64,000 nt of DNA, taken from positions 133,936,234-134,000,233 of the forward strand of contig ML681963.1 of the NCBI GenBank assembly GCA_007922195.1, read 5' to 3'. The notes beneath the pieces are model-generated. The model did not search any database. It was given only the letters and a program-made list of their open reading frames with translations, and was not told the origin of the DNA. A program made the position numbers and the translations under genes. Shown one piece after another: positions 11,537 to 23,127 of the stretch. Every line of letters starts with the position of its first letter. The first letter of the stretch is position 1. Origin of the DNA: Podocnemis expansa (Eukaryota > Chordata > Testudines > Podocnemididae).

Positions 11537-11979
11537 ACTCATAGAATCATAGACACTAAGGTCAGAAGGGACCAATATGATCATCTAGTCTGACCTCCTG
11601 CACACTGCAGGCCATAAAACCTCACTGTCCCACTCCTACAATGAACCTTAAACCCATAACTGAGCTATTAAAGTCCTCAAATCATGATTTAAAGACTTTA
11701 ATACAGAGAATCAACCAGCAAGTGAGCCATGCCCAGTGCTACAGAGGAAGGCAAAAAAAAACCCAGCACCCAAGCCAATCTGCCCTGAGGGAAAACTCCT
11801 TCCTGACCCCAAATATGGCGATCAGTTAAACCCTGAGCATGAGGGCAAGTCCACAACAACCAGGTCAAGAAGAATTTCTCTGTAATAACTCAGAACCCAC
11901 TCGATCTAATGCCCCTTCCCAGATCACTATCATACCCATCACCAGTAGTAAAAGACAGACAATGGCCAAGCTACTTTGT

Positions 11980-14900
11980 CCATCATATCATTCCCTCCAT
12001 AAACTTGTCAAGCTCGGTTTTGAAGGCACCTAAGGTTTTTGCGCCCACCACTTCCCTTGGTAGACTATTCTAGAACTTTACTCCTCTGATGGTTAGGAAT
12101 CTGCATCTAATTCCAAGCCTAAATTTTCTGAAGGACAGCTTGTATCCATTTGTTCTTGTGTCAACATTGGCACTATATTCAAATAATGCCTCTCCCTCTC
12201 TTGTATTTATCCCTCTAATGTTTTTATAAAGAGCAATCATATCTCCTCTCAGCCTTCTTTTGAGAAGACTAAACAAACCAAGTGCTTTAAGTCGTCTCTC
12301 ATAGGAAAGATTTTTCCATTCCATGACTCATCCTTGTAGCCCTTCTTTGCACCTGTTCCAGTTTGACTTCAGCTTTCTTAAACATGGGTGACCAGAACTG
12401 TACACAATATTCCAAGTGAGGTTGCACCAGCGCCTTGTATAACAGTACTAACACCTCCTTATCTCTACTGGAAATACCTCTTCTGATGCGCCCCAAGACC
12501 GCATTAGCTTTTTTCACTGCCACATCGCATTGGCTACTCATTGTCATTCTGTGATCAAACAACAAGGAGTTGTGTGGCACTTTAAGACTAACAGATTTAT
12601 TTTTTGCATGAGCTTTTGTGGGAGAAGATCCCACTTCCTCAGATGCTTTGAAGATGGGTGAACTTACAGAAAGGAATGAAACTAAATGCAAGGGGGTGTA
12701 AAACATAGGATCAGGTCATATAGTAACAGCAAATCAGAGCAGTTCATAAAGTTCTGTGATCAACCAGTATGCCCAGGTCCTTCTCCTGCCCCATCACTTC
12801 CAGCTGATGCATTCCCAACTTGTAAGAAAAATTCCTGTTATTTGTCTCTAAGTGCATGACCTTGCACTCCCCATTGTTGAATTTCATCCTATTTCTAATG
12901 CTCCACTTTACAAAGTCATCCACATCACTCTGTATGCTATCCCAATCCTCCTCTGTATTAGCAATACTTCCCAGTTTGGTGTCGTCTGCAAACTTAATTA
13001 ACACATTCCCACCTTTTGTGCCAAGGTCATTAAAAATAGGTTGAATAAGATGGTTCCCAGGACCAGTCCTTGGGGAACTCAACTAGTAACCTCCTTCCAG
13101 CTAGACAGTTCACCTTTCACTATGACCCTCTGTAACCAGTTCTTTATCCACCTTTCTATTTTCATATTAATCCCCATCTTTCCCAATTTAACTATGAATT
13201 CCCTGTGTGGAACTGTATCAAATGCCTTTCTGAAATCTAAGTAAATTAGGTCCACTGCATTCCCTTTATCCAAAAAATCTGTTATCTTCTCAAAAGAAGA
13301 GATCAGGTTGGTCTGGCATGATCTACCTTTTGTAAAGCCATGTTGTATTTTATTGCAGTTACCATTGTCCTCAATATCTTTAAGTATCTTCTCCTTCAAA
13401 ATTTTCTCCAAGATCTTGCATACTGCTGAGGTCATACTGACAGGCCTGTAGTTACCTGGATCTCTTTTACTCCCTTTCTTGAAAATAGGGACTACATTAG
13501 CAATTCTCCAGTCATAAGGCACAACCCGTGTTCACCGATACTTTAAAAATCCCTGCTAAAGGGCTGGCAATTTCATCCGCAAGTTCCTTCAATATTCTCG
13601 GATGGAAATTATCTGGACCCCCTGATTTAGTTCCATTAAGTAGCTGAAGCTTGGCTTTCACCTCAGATATGGTAATTTCCACTTCTACATTCTCATTCCC
13701 ATTAGCTGCCCAACCTCTGTCCCCAATCTCACCATCACCCTCATTAAAGAGAGGGGCAAAGTAGTTATTTAGATGTTCAGCCATGCCTAGATTATCCTTG
13801 ATCTCTACCCCCCTCCTCAGTGTATAGTGGTCCAACCTCCTCTTTCTGTGTTTTCTTTCTATTTATATGGCTGAAGAACCTTTTACTATTGGTTTTGATT
13901 CCCTTTGCCAGGTCTAACTCTGCTTGGCTTTTGGCCTTCCTCACTTGATCCCTACATGCTCCAACCTCTAAAAGGTAGCCTTCCTTTCCTATCCCTCCCA
14001 TCTTTCACTCCTTGTAGGCCTTGTGTTTCCTCCTAATTGCCTGTCTAAGATGTACATTCATCCAGCTTGGTTTAGAACCCATGCCTGAAAATTTTTTCCT
14101 CTTCTTTGGAATGCAGGCTTCAGATAGTCCCTGCAACTTTGTCTTGAAGCAGTTCAAAGCATCCTCAATGTTCAGATCCATGAATTCTTTGGTCCAGTCC
14201 ACTTCCCTAGCTAATTCCCTTAATTTTTTGAAGTTAGCCCTTTTGAAGTCAAAGACTGTGGTCACAGATTTATTTTTGTTTACCCTTCCATTCAGTTTAA
14301 ATTGAATTAGCTCATGGTCACTAGAGCCTAGGTTGTCCCCTACAACTAATTCCTCTATAAGGTCTTTACCACTGACTAATACCACATCTAAGATTGTATC
14401 TCCTCTTGTTGGTTTGGAAACTGCTTGATGGAGAAATTCGTCTGCTATCACCTCCAAGAAAGTCTGGGCCCTTTTATTGCTGTTAGTGCATATCCTCCAG
14501 TCTATATCTGGGAAGTTCAAGTCTCCCATAATCACACAGTTCCAAGTAGTGTTTACTTCCTTAAAGGCCCTAAAGAGTTCTTTATCCATGTCCAAATCAG
14601 ATCCCGGCAGTCTGTAACACACCCCAAGCACTAATCCAGGAGAAACTCTAGTAGCTTTCTTCTCCAATGTGATTTTGAGACAGACAGACTCTGTAGTGCT
14701 AAGTCAACCTCTCTGAATTTCTTTGCATTCTATTGCATCATTGATATACAATGCCATACCGCTACCTTTCCCAATACATCTGTCTTTCCTAAAGAGCACA
14801 TAGCCTTCAATGCCCGTACACCAGTCATGACTACTGCTCCACCATGTTTCTGTTATCCCTATAACATCTGTTTTCCTCTACCAGTAGTTCCAGTTCCTCC

Positions 14901-15045
14901 ATTTTATTACCTAGGCTTCTCGCATTGGTATATAAACATTTAAGCCTTTGCTGCTCAGGTTTGCTCACATTCTTTACCCAATGTGGCCTTTTTTTACTAC
15001 TGCCAACATCACCCATCAGACTTGTATCTGTGCTTCCCACCTTTT
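11980..15045 (-). pseudogene. CR1 ORF2 pseudogene (endonuclease and reverse transcriptase)
   Basis: Successive frames on the minus strand spell a CR1 polyprotein in order. The endonuclease has LKCLYTNARSLGNKMEEL, CVIMGDLNFPDIDW and GSSDHELIQF. The linker has KRFFSHINRKKTQKEEVGP. The reverse transcriptase has NGTKSGGPDNFHPRILKELA, VVPIFKKGSKRDPGNYRPVS, QHGFTKGRSCQTNL, LDFRKAFDTVPH and the catalytic FADD (in LIKFADDTKLG). The C-terminal part has VLVLLYKALVQPHLEYCVQF. Frame changes and stops occur at about 14700-14830, 14000, 13520 and 13080. A retroposon interrupts it at 12559-12751, just after LGILVDHR. It is not functional. Confidence 0.9.
12559..12751 (-). mobile_element. SINE-like retroposon inserted in CR1, 12-bp target duplication
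   Basis: TTCTGTGATCAA occurs immediately before (12547-12558) and after (12752-12763) the insert. The insert belongs to the family recognised by GGCACTTTAAGACTAACAGA and the GGGAGAAGATCCCAC hairpin. By the shared T/G-rich tail after CTCCTTG it runs on the minus strand. Removing it restores the CR1 reading frame across DHR. Confidence 0.88.
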
Positions 15046-15161
15046 TACATCCATACTGCCTTCCACATCTTTGTCTTTTCTGACTTTAGTTTCCTGCCCC
15101 TCAAAGCTAGTATCAGGCATAGAGATTGTCCAAGCATCTCCCAACCATCGCCCCCCACTCC

Positions 15162-16262
15162 CTAGTTTAAAGCTCTCTTAATCAGTTGAGCCAGCCTCCC
15201 TCCCAGAAGTCTGTTTCCTTCTCTACTCAGGTGTAGTCCATCCCAAGCAAACAGTGTTCTGTCCATGAACACCTCCCAGTGCCCATACATCCTAAAGCCA
15301 TCCTTGTAACACCACTGCCTGAGCCATCTGTTAACTGCCCAAATCTTCTCACACCTGTGTTGTCCTCCTTTAGGGACAAGCAGAGTCCCACTGAAGATCA
15401 CTTGAGCCTCTAGCTCCTTGAGAGTCCTCCAGAGCCTGGCATAGTCTCCTCTGACACATTCCAATGAGAATCTAGCTATATCATTCTTACCCACATGAAT
15501 GATAATCAGAGGATCCTTTCCTGCTCCCATTAGGATCCTCTTCAGCCTCAAATCCACATCATGTATCTTAGCTCCAGGTAAGCAGCACACCCTTCTGTTC
15601 TCAGGGTCACTTCTAGTTATAGGCCTGTTTGTCCTCCTCAGCAGATAATCCCCAGTCACATACACTTGCCTTTTCCTGGCAACAGTGTGCTTCTCCAGTC
15701 TATCCCCAGTTCTCTCTGACCAGGAATCATGATGTCTACAGCTGCTGTTCCCAGCCCTCTGCATCTGCTCCCAAATGCTCCCTGGGCTCTTATTTATCTC
15801 CAGTGGCTCAACTCCTCTTTGAATGGGACTAGATGCTGTCCTCTTCTTCCTCACACTCCCACCTTCAGTGTTCACCTGCTGGACTCCTTCATTTGCTAAT
15901 TCAGCAACCCTGTTACTGAGTTCTAATTCACCTTCACTAGCTGGTCTTTTTCTCTGCCGCCTTCTCACAGTCACGTGTTTCCACTGCTCACTTTCCTCAC
16001 CTAGCAGTCTCCCCTCAGAACTGGCTGTTCCTGTTTCCATCTGCAAGTCTGAGTTTTTGTGTTCAGCCTCCCCAGTCCTCTGCTCCATCAACTGTTCAAA
16101 CCCCCTTCTAAACTCAACCATAGTTGCCACCTGCATCTCCAACCCTCGGATTTTCTCCTCCAAAAGCTCTATGAGGCGGCACTTCATACAAATAAAATTC
16201 TTTGGGGTTACACCCTCCAAGATAATGTAGATCCCACAGCTTCCACATCCTCTCATCTTCAC
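15162..16262 (-). CDS. CR1 ORF1 protein, open frame with altered esterase residues
   Basis: The frame is open for 366 codons. CR1 ORF1 proteins bind RNA, and many carry an SGNH-type esterase domain. The N-terminus has a cysteine pattern (CGSCGIY..., then FICMKCRLIELLEEK) followed by a likely coiled coil (about residues 30-65). A charged linker precedes the esterase-like half: VYVTGDYLLRRTNRPITR, RRVCCLPGAKIHDV, PLIIIHVGKNDIARFS and AWDGLHLSREGNRLLGG. The usual catalytic GDS is GDY and the usual GTND is GKND, while the final D..H pair is present. The enzyme half is therefore probably inactive, although the frame is uninterrupted. Expression is not implied. Confidence 0.82.
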   Translation of the reverse strand: MKMRGCGSCGIYIILEGVTPKNFICMKCRLIELLEEKIRGLEMQVATMVEFRRGFEQLMEQRTGEAEHKNSDLQMETGTASSEGRLLGEESEQWKHVTVRRRQRKRPASEGELELSNRVAELANEGVQQVNTEGGSVRKKRTASSPIQRGVEPLEINKSPGSIWEQMQRAGNSSCRHHDSWSERTGDRLEKHTVARKRQVYVTGDYLLRRTNRPITRSDPENRRVCCLPGAKIHDVDLRLKRILMGAGKDPLIIIHVGKNDIARFSLECVRGDYARLWRTLKELEAQVIFSGTLLVPKGGQHRCEKIWAVNRWLRQWCYKDGFRMYGHWEVFMDRTLFAWDGLHLSREGNRLLGGRLAQLIKRALN

Positions 16263-16330
16263 TGTATCTTACCTTGTTGGAGTGACTTCTGCTGCTACCA
16301 CCATCTCTGCCATAAGTCTGTCTTTCCCCT

Positions 16331-16649
16331 TCCAAACTCCCCTGTTAACAGCCTTGGTGCCTGCAGCTGGTGCTGCAGCTTGCTTGAGTGGCTGGCTGCC
16401 TTTATAGTTCCCCCATAGGAAGGCTTCACCCCTAATTGGGGTCACCTGATCCCAACTGCCACTTAGCCACTGCAAACTGATAAGAAAGAAAAAAAAGAAA
16501 AAGAAAAAGAAAAGCCAAACCAGAAAAAAAATACAAAACAGACAAGCAAACACACACAGCACTCCCAACTCCACAGCACTCCTCTACAGTCCCTAACTCC
16601 CTCTCAAACTCCTCTGTTAACAGCCCTGTTGCCTGCTCCTGGTGCTGCA
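16331..16649 (-). repeat. Direct repeat in the CR1 5' region
   Basis: Positions 16331-16377 and 16602-16649 are related copies (shared parts CTGTTAACAGCC and TGGTGCTGCA) spaced about 271 bases apart. This may be one and a fraction tandem units of a CR1 5' promoter region; that role is inferred. Confidence 0.6.
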
Positions 16650-16650
16650 T

Positions 16651-17631
16651 ATGGGTATTGCATTGATATCCTGCACACTTGCAGCAAGTGACATTAAAAC
16701 TCGCTGCTTACCATCTCAGGTGCCTATAGTAAGTGTGGCATTTATTTTAGGCTTCAATAATACAGTCCTTTAATCACTGTAAACTGACAAACAATGAGTG
16801 TTTAATTGTACTCAGTGTGCCTGTGTTAATTGACATAGCAACACTATTATAATTGTTAAATGCCAGATAACATTTCAAAGAGAATGCCCTACTATGTAGT
16901 GATAAGAAACTAGCAATGACTAATAAAAATGAATATTTCATTTTGTGGCTGATAAATTATCAGAGTTTTTTCAGAAGAGTAGCTTTCTCCTGCCTGGACC
17001 TAAACTACCTTCTTTTGACTACAATGGAAGTCCTTCTACTGACAACAGAGGTTGGACTGGGCCCAAAAATTCTGATAATCAGATTATTTTGGTCACAAGT
17101 TTCCTTAAGTGTACCTTTTAAAACACATCATAATAGAGATATATTGAACTCTACAACAATGGGTTAACCATTTATTAAGACAATTATTAATCCTCTATAA
17201 ACTATTCATCCATCCATAATCTGAAGGGTAACCATTTTAAAGGAAACAATCATCATAATGCAGTGATATAGAACTACATGAAGTCAACATCTGCAAGCAT
17301 TTTTAGTGCTACTAGGTCCTTAACTACTGTCTCCAGACTGAATGGAAGAGAATATCTATTCACATAGAATCATGGTTTTGAAACTATTAGAAACCATGAA
17401 GTCAGTTTGGGAGGTAGGCCTCTCCTTGCTTACTGACAGCCCCCCAGTCTTAAGCAGATATGCACCAGCAATGACATATCATACAGCAGAAACACTAAGT
17501 CAAGCACTTATCACTCCAGTAAATCCCATTGCCAACTCTGCCCACATATCTACTTTACTGACACCATCATAGGATGCTACTAAATTAGCTATTCCACCAG
17601 AGGCTCATTCACCTACTCATCCACCAACATG
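16651..17631. other. Intergenic stretch, nothing recognised
   Basis: AT-rich sequence between the CR1 5' end and the next hAT element, with short open frames only. Confidence 0.4.
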
Positions 17632-17704
17632 ATATATGCCAGAGGTGGTCAAACTGCGGCTCCTGAGCCACATGCGGCTCTTTAAAGAAAAATTGCGGCT
17701 CCTG

Positions 17705-18020
17705 GGAGAGTGCAGGAGGGAAGGGTGGCATGGTGGGAGATGGGACGAGAAATTTGCAGTGGTCGGGATCAGCAGAGAGGCAGCGGCATGGTGAGATCTG
17801 GCAGCGGAGGAGCAGCATTTTCAGAGCTGCAGGAAAAAGCAGTGTGGTCAGAGCCGGGGGAGGGGCAGCCCTGGGAGAGCCCGCAGGGAAAAAGCAGCCT
17901 GGGAAGAGCTGGGAGGGGAGAGAAGAGGCCGCGTTGAAAGAGCCTCACTGGCAGAAAAAAGCAGCGTGGTGAGAGCCGGGAGGAGAGGGGCAGCATTGTG
18001 AGAGCCTGCAGGAAAGGCAA
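17705..18020 (+). repeat. GC-rich minisatellite block A inside the hAT element
   Basis: Degenerate units of roughly 30-40 bases recur, with a core like GCAGCGTGGTGAGAGCCGGGAGG. The spacing varies and the copies are imperfect. Open frames here follow the repeat and are not credible genes. Confidence 0.7.
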
Positions 18021-19283
18021 GCACTCAGAACAAGTACCTGCCAGATTCTACAGTTTACCCACACAATATTAATTCTACCCTCCTTGTCTGTGTGAATAAT
18101 GATACAGTCTTTAATTACATCAGTGCTTGATTTTTTAAATACTTTTCTTTTTTGATATTGTTTTCTGGATAAATATTTTTAAAACTAGCAACATAAATTG
18201 ATCAAGAAAAAGTCTACAATGAACTACAGATGAGTGATGATAATTAGCAATTTAAACCTGAAACTCAATTGTAAATTAATTTTCTTTTTTAAAACTTACC
18301 TGGCATTTCCAGATATTGTAATATAATGCAAAATTATTTCTCTTGTATTTCTATTTTGAGAATTAAATAAGAATCATCAGAAATGACTGAAAATTGACAC
18401 AAGTTTTACATCCAAAACCACTGACTACTGTGAAAAGGTTATTTAAAAACCCCTCTATTTAAAGAATGTTACAAGTACTTATTATGGATCATGGTTCATT
18501 TTCAGAATGCAAAATGATTTAGCCTTAGGATAGATCACCACTACCAAAAGTGGCTTTAGAAAAAAAATCCCTTAAGTCCATTGAACAAGTGTGCCTGAGA
18601 CATCAGCATGTCATCTGTTTATAGAAGGAACTGCTAGCACATTTATTTTATAATAAAATTTTAATTAATATAACTGTCAATTACCAAGATAATTTACATT
18701 CACTGCAAAGTTCAATAGCAGCACTATACTTCTACTGATTAAACAGCATTCAACATGTATTAATTCTTTTTTGTTGCATAGTCAAAATCTATTTATATTT
18801 CAGTGCAGTCTTCATGAATGACTCTATGGGTATCTGAGCCCATTAGACAAAAGTAATTGTTGTGAAGGGCTGAGGATGGAAAATTGTGTTGCAAAATTTC
18901 TGAAAAAAAAAAATCTCTCACCAATAACAATTTTACTTTGTATTATAAAAACCAAATATTGATATTTAGAATTTATACAGGGCCTGACCCCAAACTGAAT
19001 AAACTCAATGAGATTTTTTCCATAGTATCGTCTGTGCATGGACTCCAAAGCATTTACTGAAACAGGCTCTGATCTTGCACTTTATGTCCCCCTAAATTCT
19101 CATTGATCTGTTGTGATTCTGAACAGTTGAAAAGGTGTCCCTGGGTGTATCTCTTCACAGGATTAAGATGAAAGCAGTATTTTCCCTTACTATTACTCTC
19201 ATTTTAAAATCAATTGTGTCTGAGTCCTCAGACCGTTTGTCTTCACTGTTCATGAATATTTTAGTGAACAACCTTACTGGCAG

Positions 19284-19460
19284 AAATACTGGTAGGGAAG
19301 CAAGGGCATGGTAGGTGCCGGGATGGGGTGGGAGGCAGAAGTGTGGCATAGTTGGGGAAAGCAGAGAAGCAGCAGCGTGGTAAGAGACGGCAGGGAAGCG
19401 GCAACAGGGAGTGGGGGTGGGGGTGGGGGAGAGAAGCATGACATGGTCAGAGAAGCCATA
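19284..19460 (+). repeat. GC-rich minisatellite block B inside the hAT element
   Basis: The units share the GCAGCGTGGTAAGAG and GGGAAGC-type cores of block A at 17705-18020, in the same orientation, about 1.3 kb away. A GGGTGGGGGT run lies inside. Confidence 0.6.
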
Positions 19461-20479
19461 ACATGTTTAGATTTTCTCATAGGCCCTAATGCAGCTTACT
19501 CCTTGTTAAAATAAAATCATGTTTTACAAGTCCTAAACATGATGTGGAATACTAAGAAATGAAAATACAAAGGAGAAAAGTTTAAAACTGAAGGTAGATT
19601 ACTTTCAATTTTTGGCACAACTTACTGCTGTGAAGCATCATATTCCACAATGAAATTCAAACCATTGTGCAATACTTAGAGATCAGCATCTCAGAGCTTT
19701 TACCTGCTGCATTGACAAGTTACTGCCCAGATGTAAAAAAAAAAAAACTTGCCACAAGCCTGTAGTGTTCTACATCTAGCAACAGCTAAATTTTTACTGT
19801 ATAAGCCTAGTTTCATGGTAACCTTAAATAATTATTAGAATCTGACATTAGTGCATCAATATTTGCCCTATTTTTACAATAAAATTAAAGTGTGCAATGA
19901 GTTTTAAGCTTAGTAATTTTGGAGTAGGTAAAAATATGTGGTTATATGTCTCAGTGCGGCTCTCGAAGGTTTAATAATCGACTTGTGCGGCTCTTGAGTT
20001 CTGTAAGTTTGGCCACCCCTGATACATGCCATCATTTGCCAACAATGCCTGTCTGCTTTATAAATTGGCAAAACTGGATTGTCTTGGTACAAGAGAATAC
20101 ATGGACACAAATCAAACATCAAGAATGGCTGCATTCAAGAACCAATAAGGGAACACTTCGACCCCCTGCATTTTCTGTGAGAGATACGACAGTTGTGGTG
20201 CTTTAACAGAAAAGCCTCAAATCAAGACTCCAAACTGAAACTGCAGTTAGAATTGATATGCAAATCTGACACCATTAAATTAGGTTTGAAAAGAAGTTTA
20301 GCCTGACTCTCTCTCATTATAAAAGGTGATTTTCCCTTGTCTAACCTTCCCACCTTCTTATTTGTTGGTCTACTCTCTTTGAATCAAAACAACTTGCTTG
20401 GTTTGCTGAAAAATGTCTGAACTGACCTTGTGACTTACCTTTCTCCGCATTTATATATTTCCCTTCCATACTGTAGTTT

Positions 20480-20616
20480 CCATTTCATGAATTTGATGAA
20501 GTAGGATTTTACCCAGCAGAGTTCATGCGATAAATAAATCTGTTAGTCTTTAAAAGTGCCACAGAACACCTTGCTTGTTTTGCTGAACTAGACTAACACA
20601 CAGCTACCCCTCTGCA
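20480..20616 (-). mobile_element. SINE-like repeat copy
   Basis: On the minus strand the head reads GCAGAGGGGTAGCTGTGTGTTAG, then AAAGACTAACAGATTTATTT and a GATGAAGT...ACCC hairpin remnant. Same family as the copies at 12559, 21740, 23835, 25779 and 37480. Its left limit is uncertain. Confidence 0.7.
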
Positions 20617-21739
20617 ATTCAACATAAAGTCAGCTGAAGTTGTGCTTCACTGCCATTCTAGTCCCTTCACCTAGATCCAGATTTTTACATATAGAAAAAC
20701 TTACTAGTCTATAAAGTGATGAGCTCATTTACTGGAAGTAGATGGGTTGTACTGAAAGTTTTCCATAAAGCATTTTTTCTCCCTGTTCTCTTAACATGTG
20801 GCATAATACTCAAGTTTCTCTTCTTTTTTTTTTGCATCTCCAGCACTTATCCTTTGCTTTTACAGCAGCTGCAGCTATTCTGATGGAATTAACTGAAATC
20901 TTGCATCAAGTGTGGATTTCCTGATGTTTGAGATATTTCATTGTGATTCGGTAATTTGATCATTAAGGTCTTTGCTCTCCAGTTTTTCTTAATTAACTCT
21001 ATTGAATTGTAACCACATCTTGCAATCTACAGCAGTAGGAAGAATATAGTGTCCCAAATATTTTAGACCATTTGTCAAGCATTGAAATTAAGTTTTATGT
21101 AGGCTGAGTATGTGGATTTGTTGATTTCCAGTCAAATTAGTCCAATCATTGTGATGCACCTCAGCACAGCCCTTAAAGGGACCAGCCCACAAGTTAACTT
21201 GCCAAGTAACCACCAGCCACTACTTTAGTCTCCATTTGCCAAAATCGTAAACTACGGAATTATGGAGAAATGCAGAAATAATGATATACATGGCTCCTTG
21301 TATACAGGTGTCTCTTCATACTATGTATAATTATCTTCCCCTTATCAGCTACCTGTTGAGTCACTGTGTAACACTAGCATTGATGGAAACATCTCCTGTT
21401 CCCAAAAGTGTGAGCTGGTTGGCCAACACTATGATCAACCCTGTCCCCCACACACAAAGACCTACAGTTCAGAATCAATGATAATACAGTTCTTGTTACC
21501 AGTTGTTAGGAACAGCACCTACCTAGTATCACTGTTAATTAAAGATTCTGTTGCTACATGTTTAATTTATCTAAGGATAAAGGAGACAAACATGAAAATC
21601 ATGCTCAATATTTCATGATGGGGACTAATCCCAAAACTCTTTTAGAGACTGTGAATGTCAAATTGATTACTCCACCACCACTTTGCAAAAATACTAGTAA
21701 GAACTCAGGCCCACATCCCCATATGTGTCAATTGCAATA
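20617..21739. other. Intergenic stretch, nothing recognised
   Basis: AT-rich sequence with short open frames and no repeat boundaries I can support. Confidence 0.35.
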
Positions 21740-21905
21740 GGACAAATGAGTCCTGTGGCACTTTTAAAGACTAACAAATTCATTTATCATGTGAGCTTTT
21801 GTGGGGGGAACAAATCCCCCTTTGTCAGATGCTTGAAGATGGAGAATTTATAAATTGGAAGGACAAACTAGAGCTCAGAAAATTAAACTAACATGGCCAC
21901 CCCTT
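21740..21905. mobile_element. SINE-like repeat copy
   Basis: It contains GAGTCCTGTGGCACTTTTAA, the CTTTTGTGGGGGG hairpin part and a reversed head (complement TTCCAAAGGGGTGGCCATG) at the right end. No clear target duplication is visible. Confidence 0.7.
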
Positions 21906-22334
21906 TGGAATGTCAGTAGGAGTTATGTACCTAAATACCTTTATAGCTCTGGGCCTGAATATGTTGTTTACTAGGTTGTTTGAATAACTGCAAATGAGGG
22001 TTCTTCTTTTATTAGTATCAGACACACATCTAAGAATATTATGCTACTATTTTAAATACAAGTGAGCCTGGCATTGGACACAGCATTTTCAAAACCCAGT
22101 ATCTAAAATTACATCCCTGAACTCATGAGCACCCACAAACACCATTGACGTTAATGTAAGCTAAACGTGCTTAGCAGTTTTAGAAATTAGGCCACTAATA
22201 TACATACATGCTTAAATATGGGCCTAGGAGCTTAGTTTGGGAAATTCTACCTTAAATACTTTACTGAGCCAGATGAGGTTTAGGGGTTCTAGTACATCTG
22301 AGTTCTTGCTCTGGCACTGACAGGATTATTTAGT

Positions 22335-22515
22335 ATTTAGAACGCTAGTCTGTGCTTGGATTCAGGTCCCTGAGCCACCACAAACATCCTATATGACTGT
22401 AGGCATGTAGTCCCTCTGTGCCTCAGTTTTCCCATCTGTAAAAATGGGAATGATGACACATTGCTGCAATAGTGAGAGCATATATACACAAAAAGGACTG
22501 TGAGGTAGCCAGTTA
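22335..22515 (+). mobile_element. MIR (CORE-SINE) copy
   Basis: It contains CTGTGCCTCAGTTTTCCCAT followed by CTGTAAAAATGGGAATGATG, the most conserved part of MIR. MIR is an old tRNA-derived SINE present across amniotes. Confidence 0.85.
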
Positions 22516-22649
22516 CCATGTCAGTGGAGGTTATATATGTATCTGAGTTTAAAAGCCTCTTTCTACAGCCTTGGGCAAATGAGAGCTAAATTCTGCACTA
22601 CATTACCACTATTTGTTGTATGTGCATATCTGAGGGCAGAATGCATTCC

Positions 22650-22745
22650 TTAGTTCATGTGCACTTTGGTTTTTCCCCTTTTGTACAATGGGTGATAATA
22701 CTCACATGCTTTTTGGGGGCTGCTTAAGTAGTTAATATTCATGAA
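22650..22745 (+). mobile_element. MIR fragment, left part of a split copy
   Basis: CCCCTTTTGTACAATGGGTGATAATACT resembles the MIR stretch TGTAAAATGGGGATAATAAT and runs into ATTCATGAA, where a hAT-like element begins. A matching MIR tail (GAAGTACTTTTAAGATGAAA) resumes at about 23132. Confidence 0.6.
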
Positions 22746-23127
22746 CAGGGCCAGGTCAATACAGGGACTATAGGGGGCTGCAGCCCCAGGTCTCAGCCTG
22801 AAGGGGGGCCCTGGATAGCAGCCCCTATATCTCCTACCAACCCAGACCTGTGGGGCTGGGCACTGGTGCTGGGAGGGGCAGAGTCTGAGGCCAGCAGCTG
22901 CAGCAGTCTGCAGACCTCCTGCCCTATCCAAGGGTATCCTGGTCTGCTGGCACCACCCCTGGTGGCAGACCAGTCGGTTCAGGGTGGGAGTGACATGGCT
23001 AGCTGTGGCCTCTGGATCCAGGAGCACAGCCCACCCTGCCTTCAGGCCACTGGGGGAGGACCCTGGCTACATCCTGGGCTGGGGTGGGGGATAGAGCCTC
23101 AGCCTGAAGCCTCTTAATCTGGCCCTG
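22746..23127. mobile_element. hAT-like element interrupting a MIR
   Basis: The left end is CAGGGCCAGGTCAA and the complement of the right end is CAGGGCCAGATTAAGAGG. The flanking octamers TTCATGAA and GCCAAGAA agree at only five of eight positions, so the duplication is weak. The match of both flanks to consecutive parts of a MIR supports the boundaries. The GC-rich interior has no domain I recognise. Confidence 0.65.

Larger units (their letters stand above)
11537..16650 (-). mobile_element. CR1 LINE, nearly full length
   Basis: The element runs on the minus strand. Its 3' end has the CR1-type repeat TCTATGATTCTATGAG at about 11538-11553. It contains a 3' UTR, a decayed ORF2 (endonuclease and reverse transcriptase) and an open ORF1, then a 5' region with an A/G-rich tract (plus-strand 16484-16515) and a 47-base direct repeat (16331-16377 and 16602-16649). 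About 5.1 kb is near full length for CR1, most copies of which are short 3' fragments. A 193-bp retroposon interrupts ORF2 at 12559-12751. Confidence 0.9.
17640..20021. mobile_element. hAT transposon, non-autonomous, 2.4 kb
   Basis: The left end reads CAGAGGTGGTCAAACT and the complement of the right end reads CAGGGGTGGCCAAACT. The flanking 8-bp duplications are ATATATGC (17632-17639) and ATACATGC (20022-20029), with one difference. GCGGCTC motifs lie just inside both ends. No transposase is recognisable. Two GC-rich blocks of degenerate short repeats (17705-18020 and 19284-19460) lie near the two ends, with AT-rich sequence between them. Confidence 0.9.

Noticed and set aside
15629..16418. 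Plus-strand open frames of 67-135 codons
   Set aside because: They are antisense shadows of CR1 ORF1.
17705..18020. Regularly recurring short repeats considered as a CRISPR-like array
   Set aside because: The units are degenerate and without constant spacers, and the context is a vertebrate hAT element.
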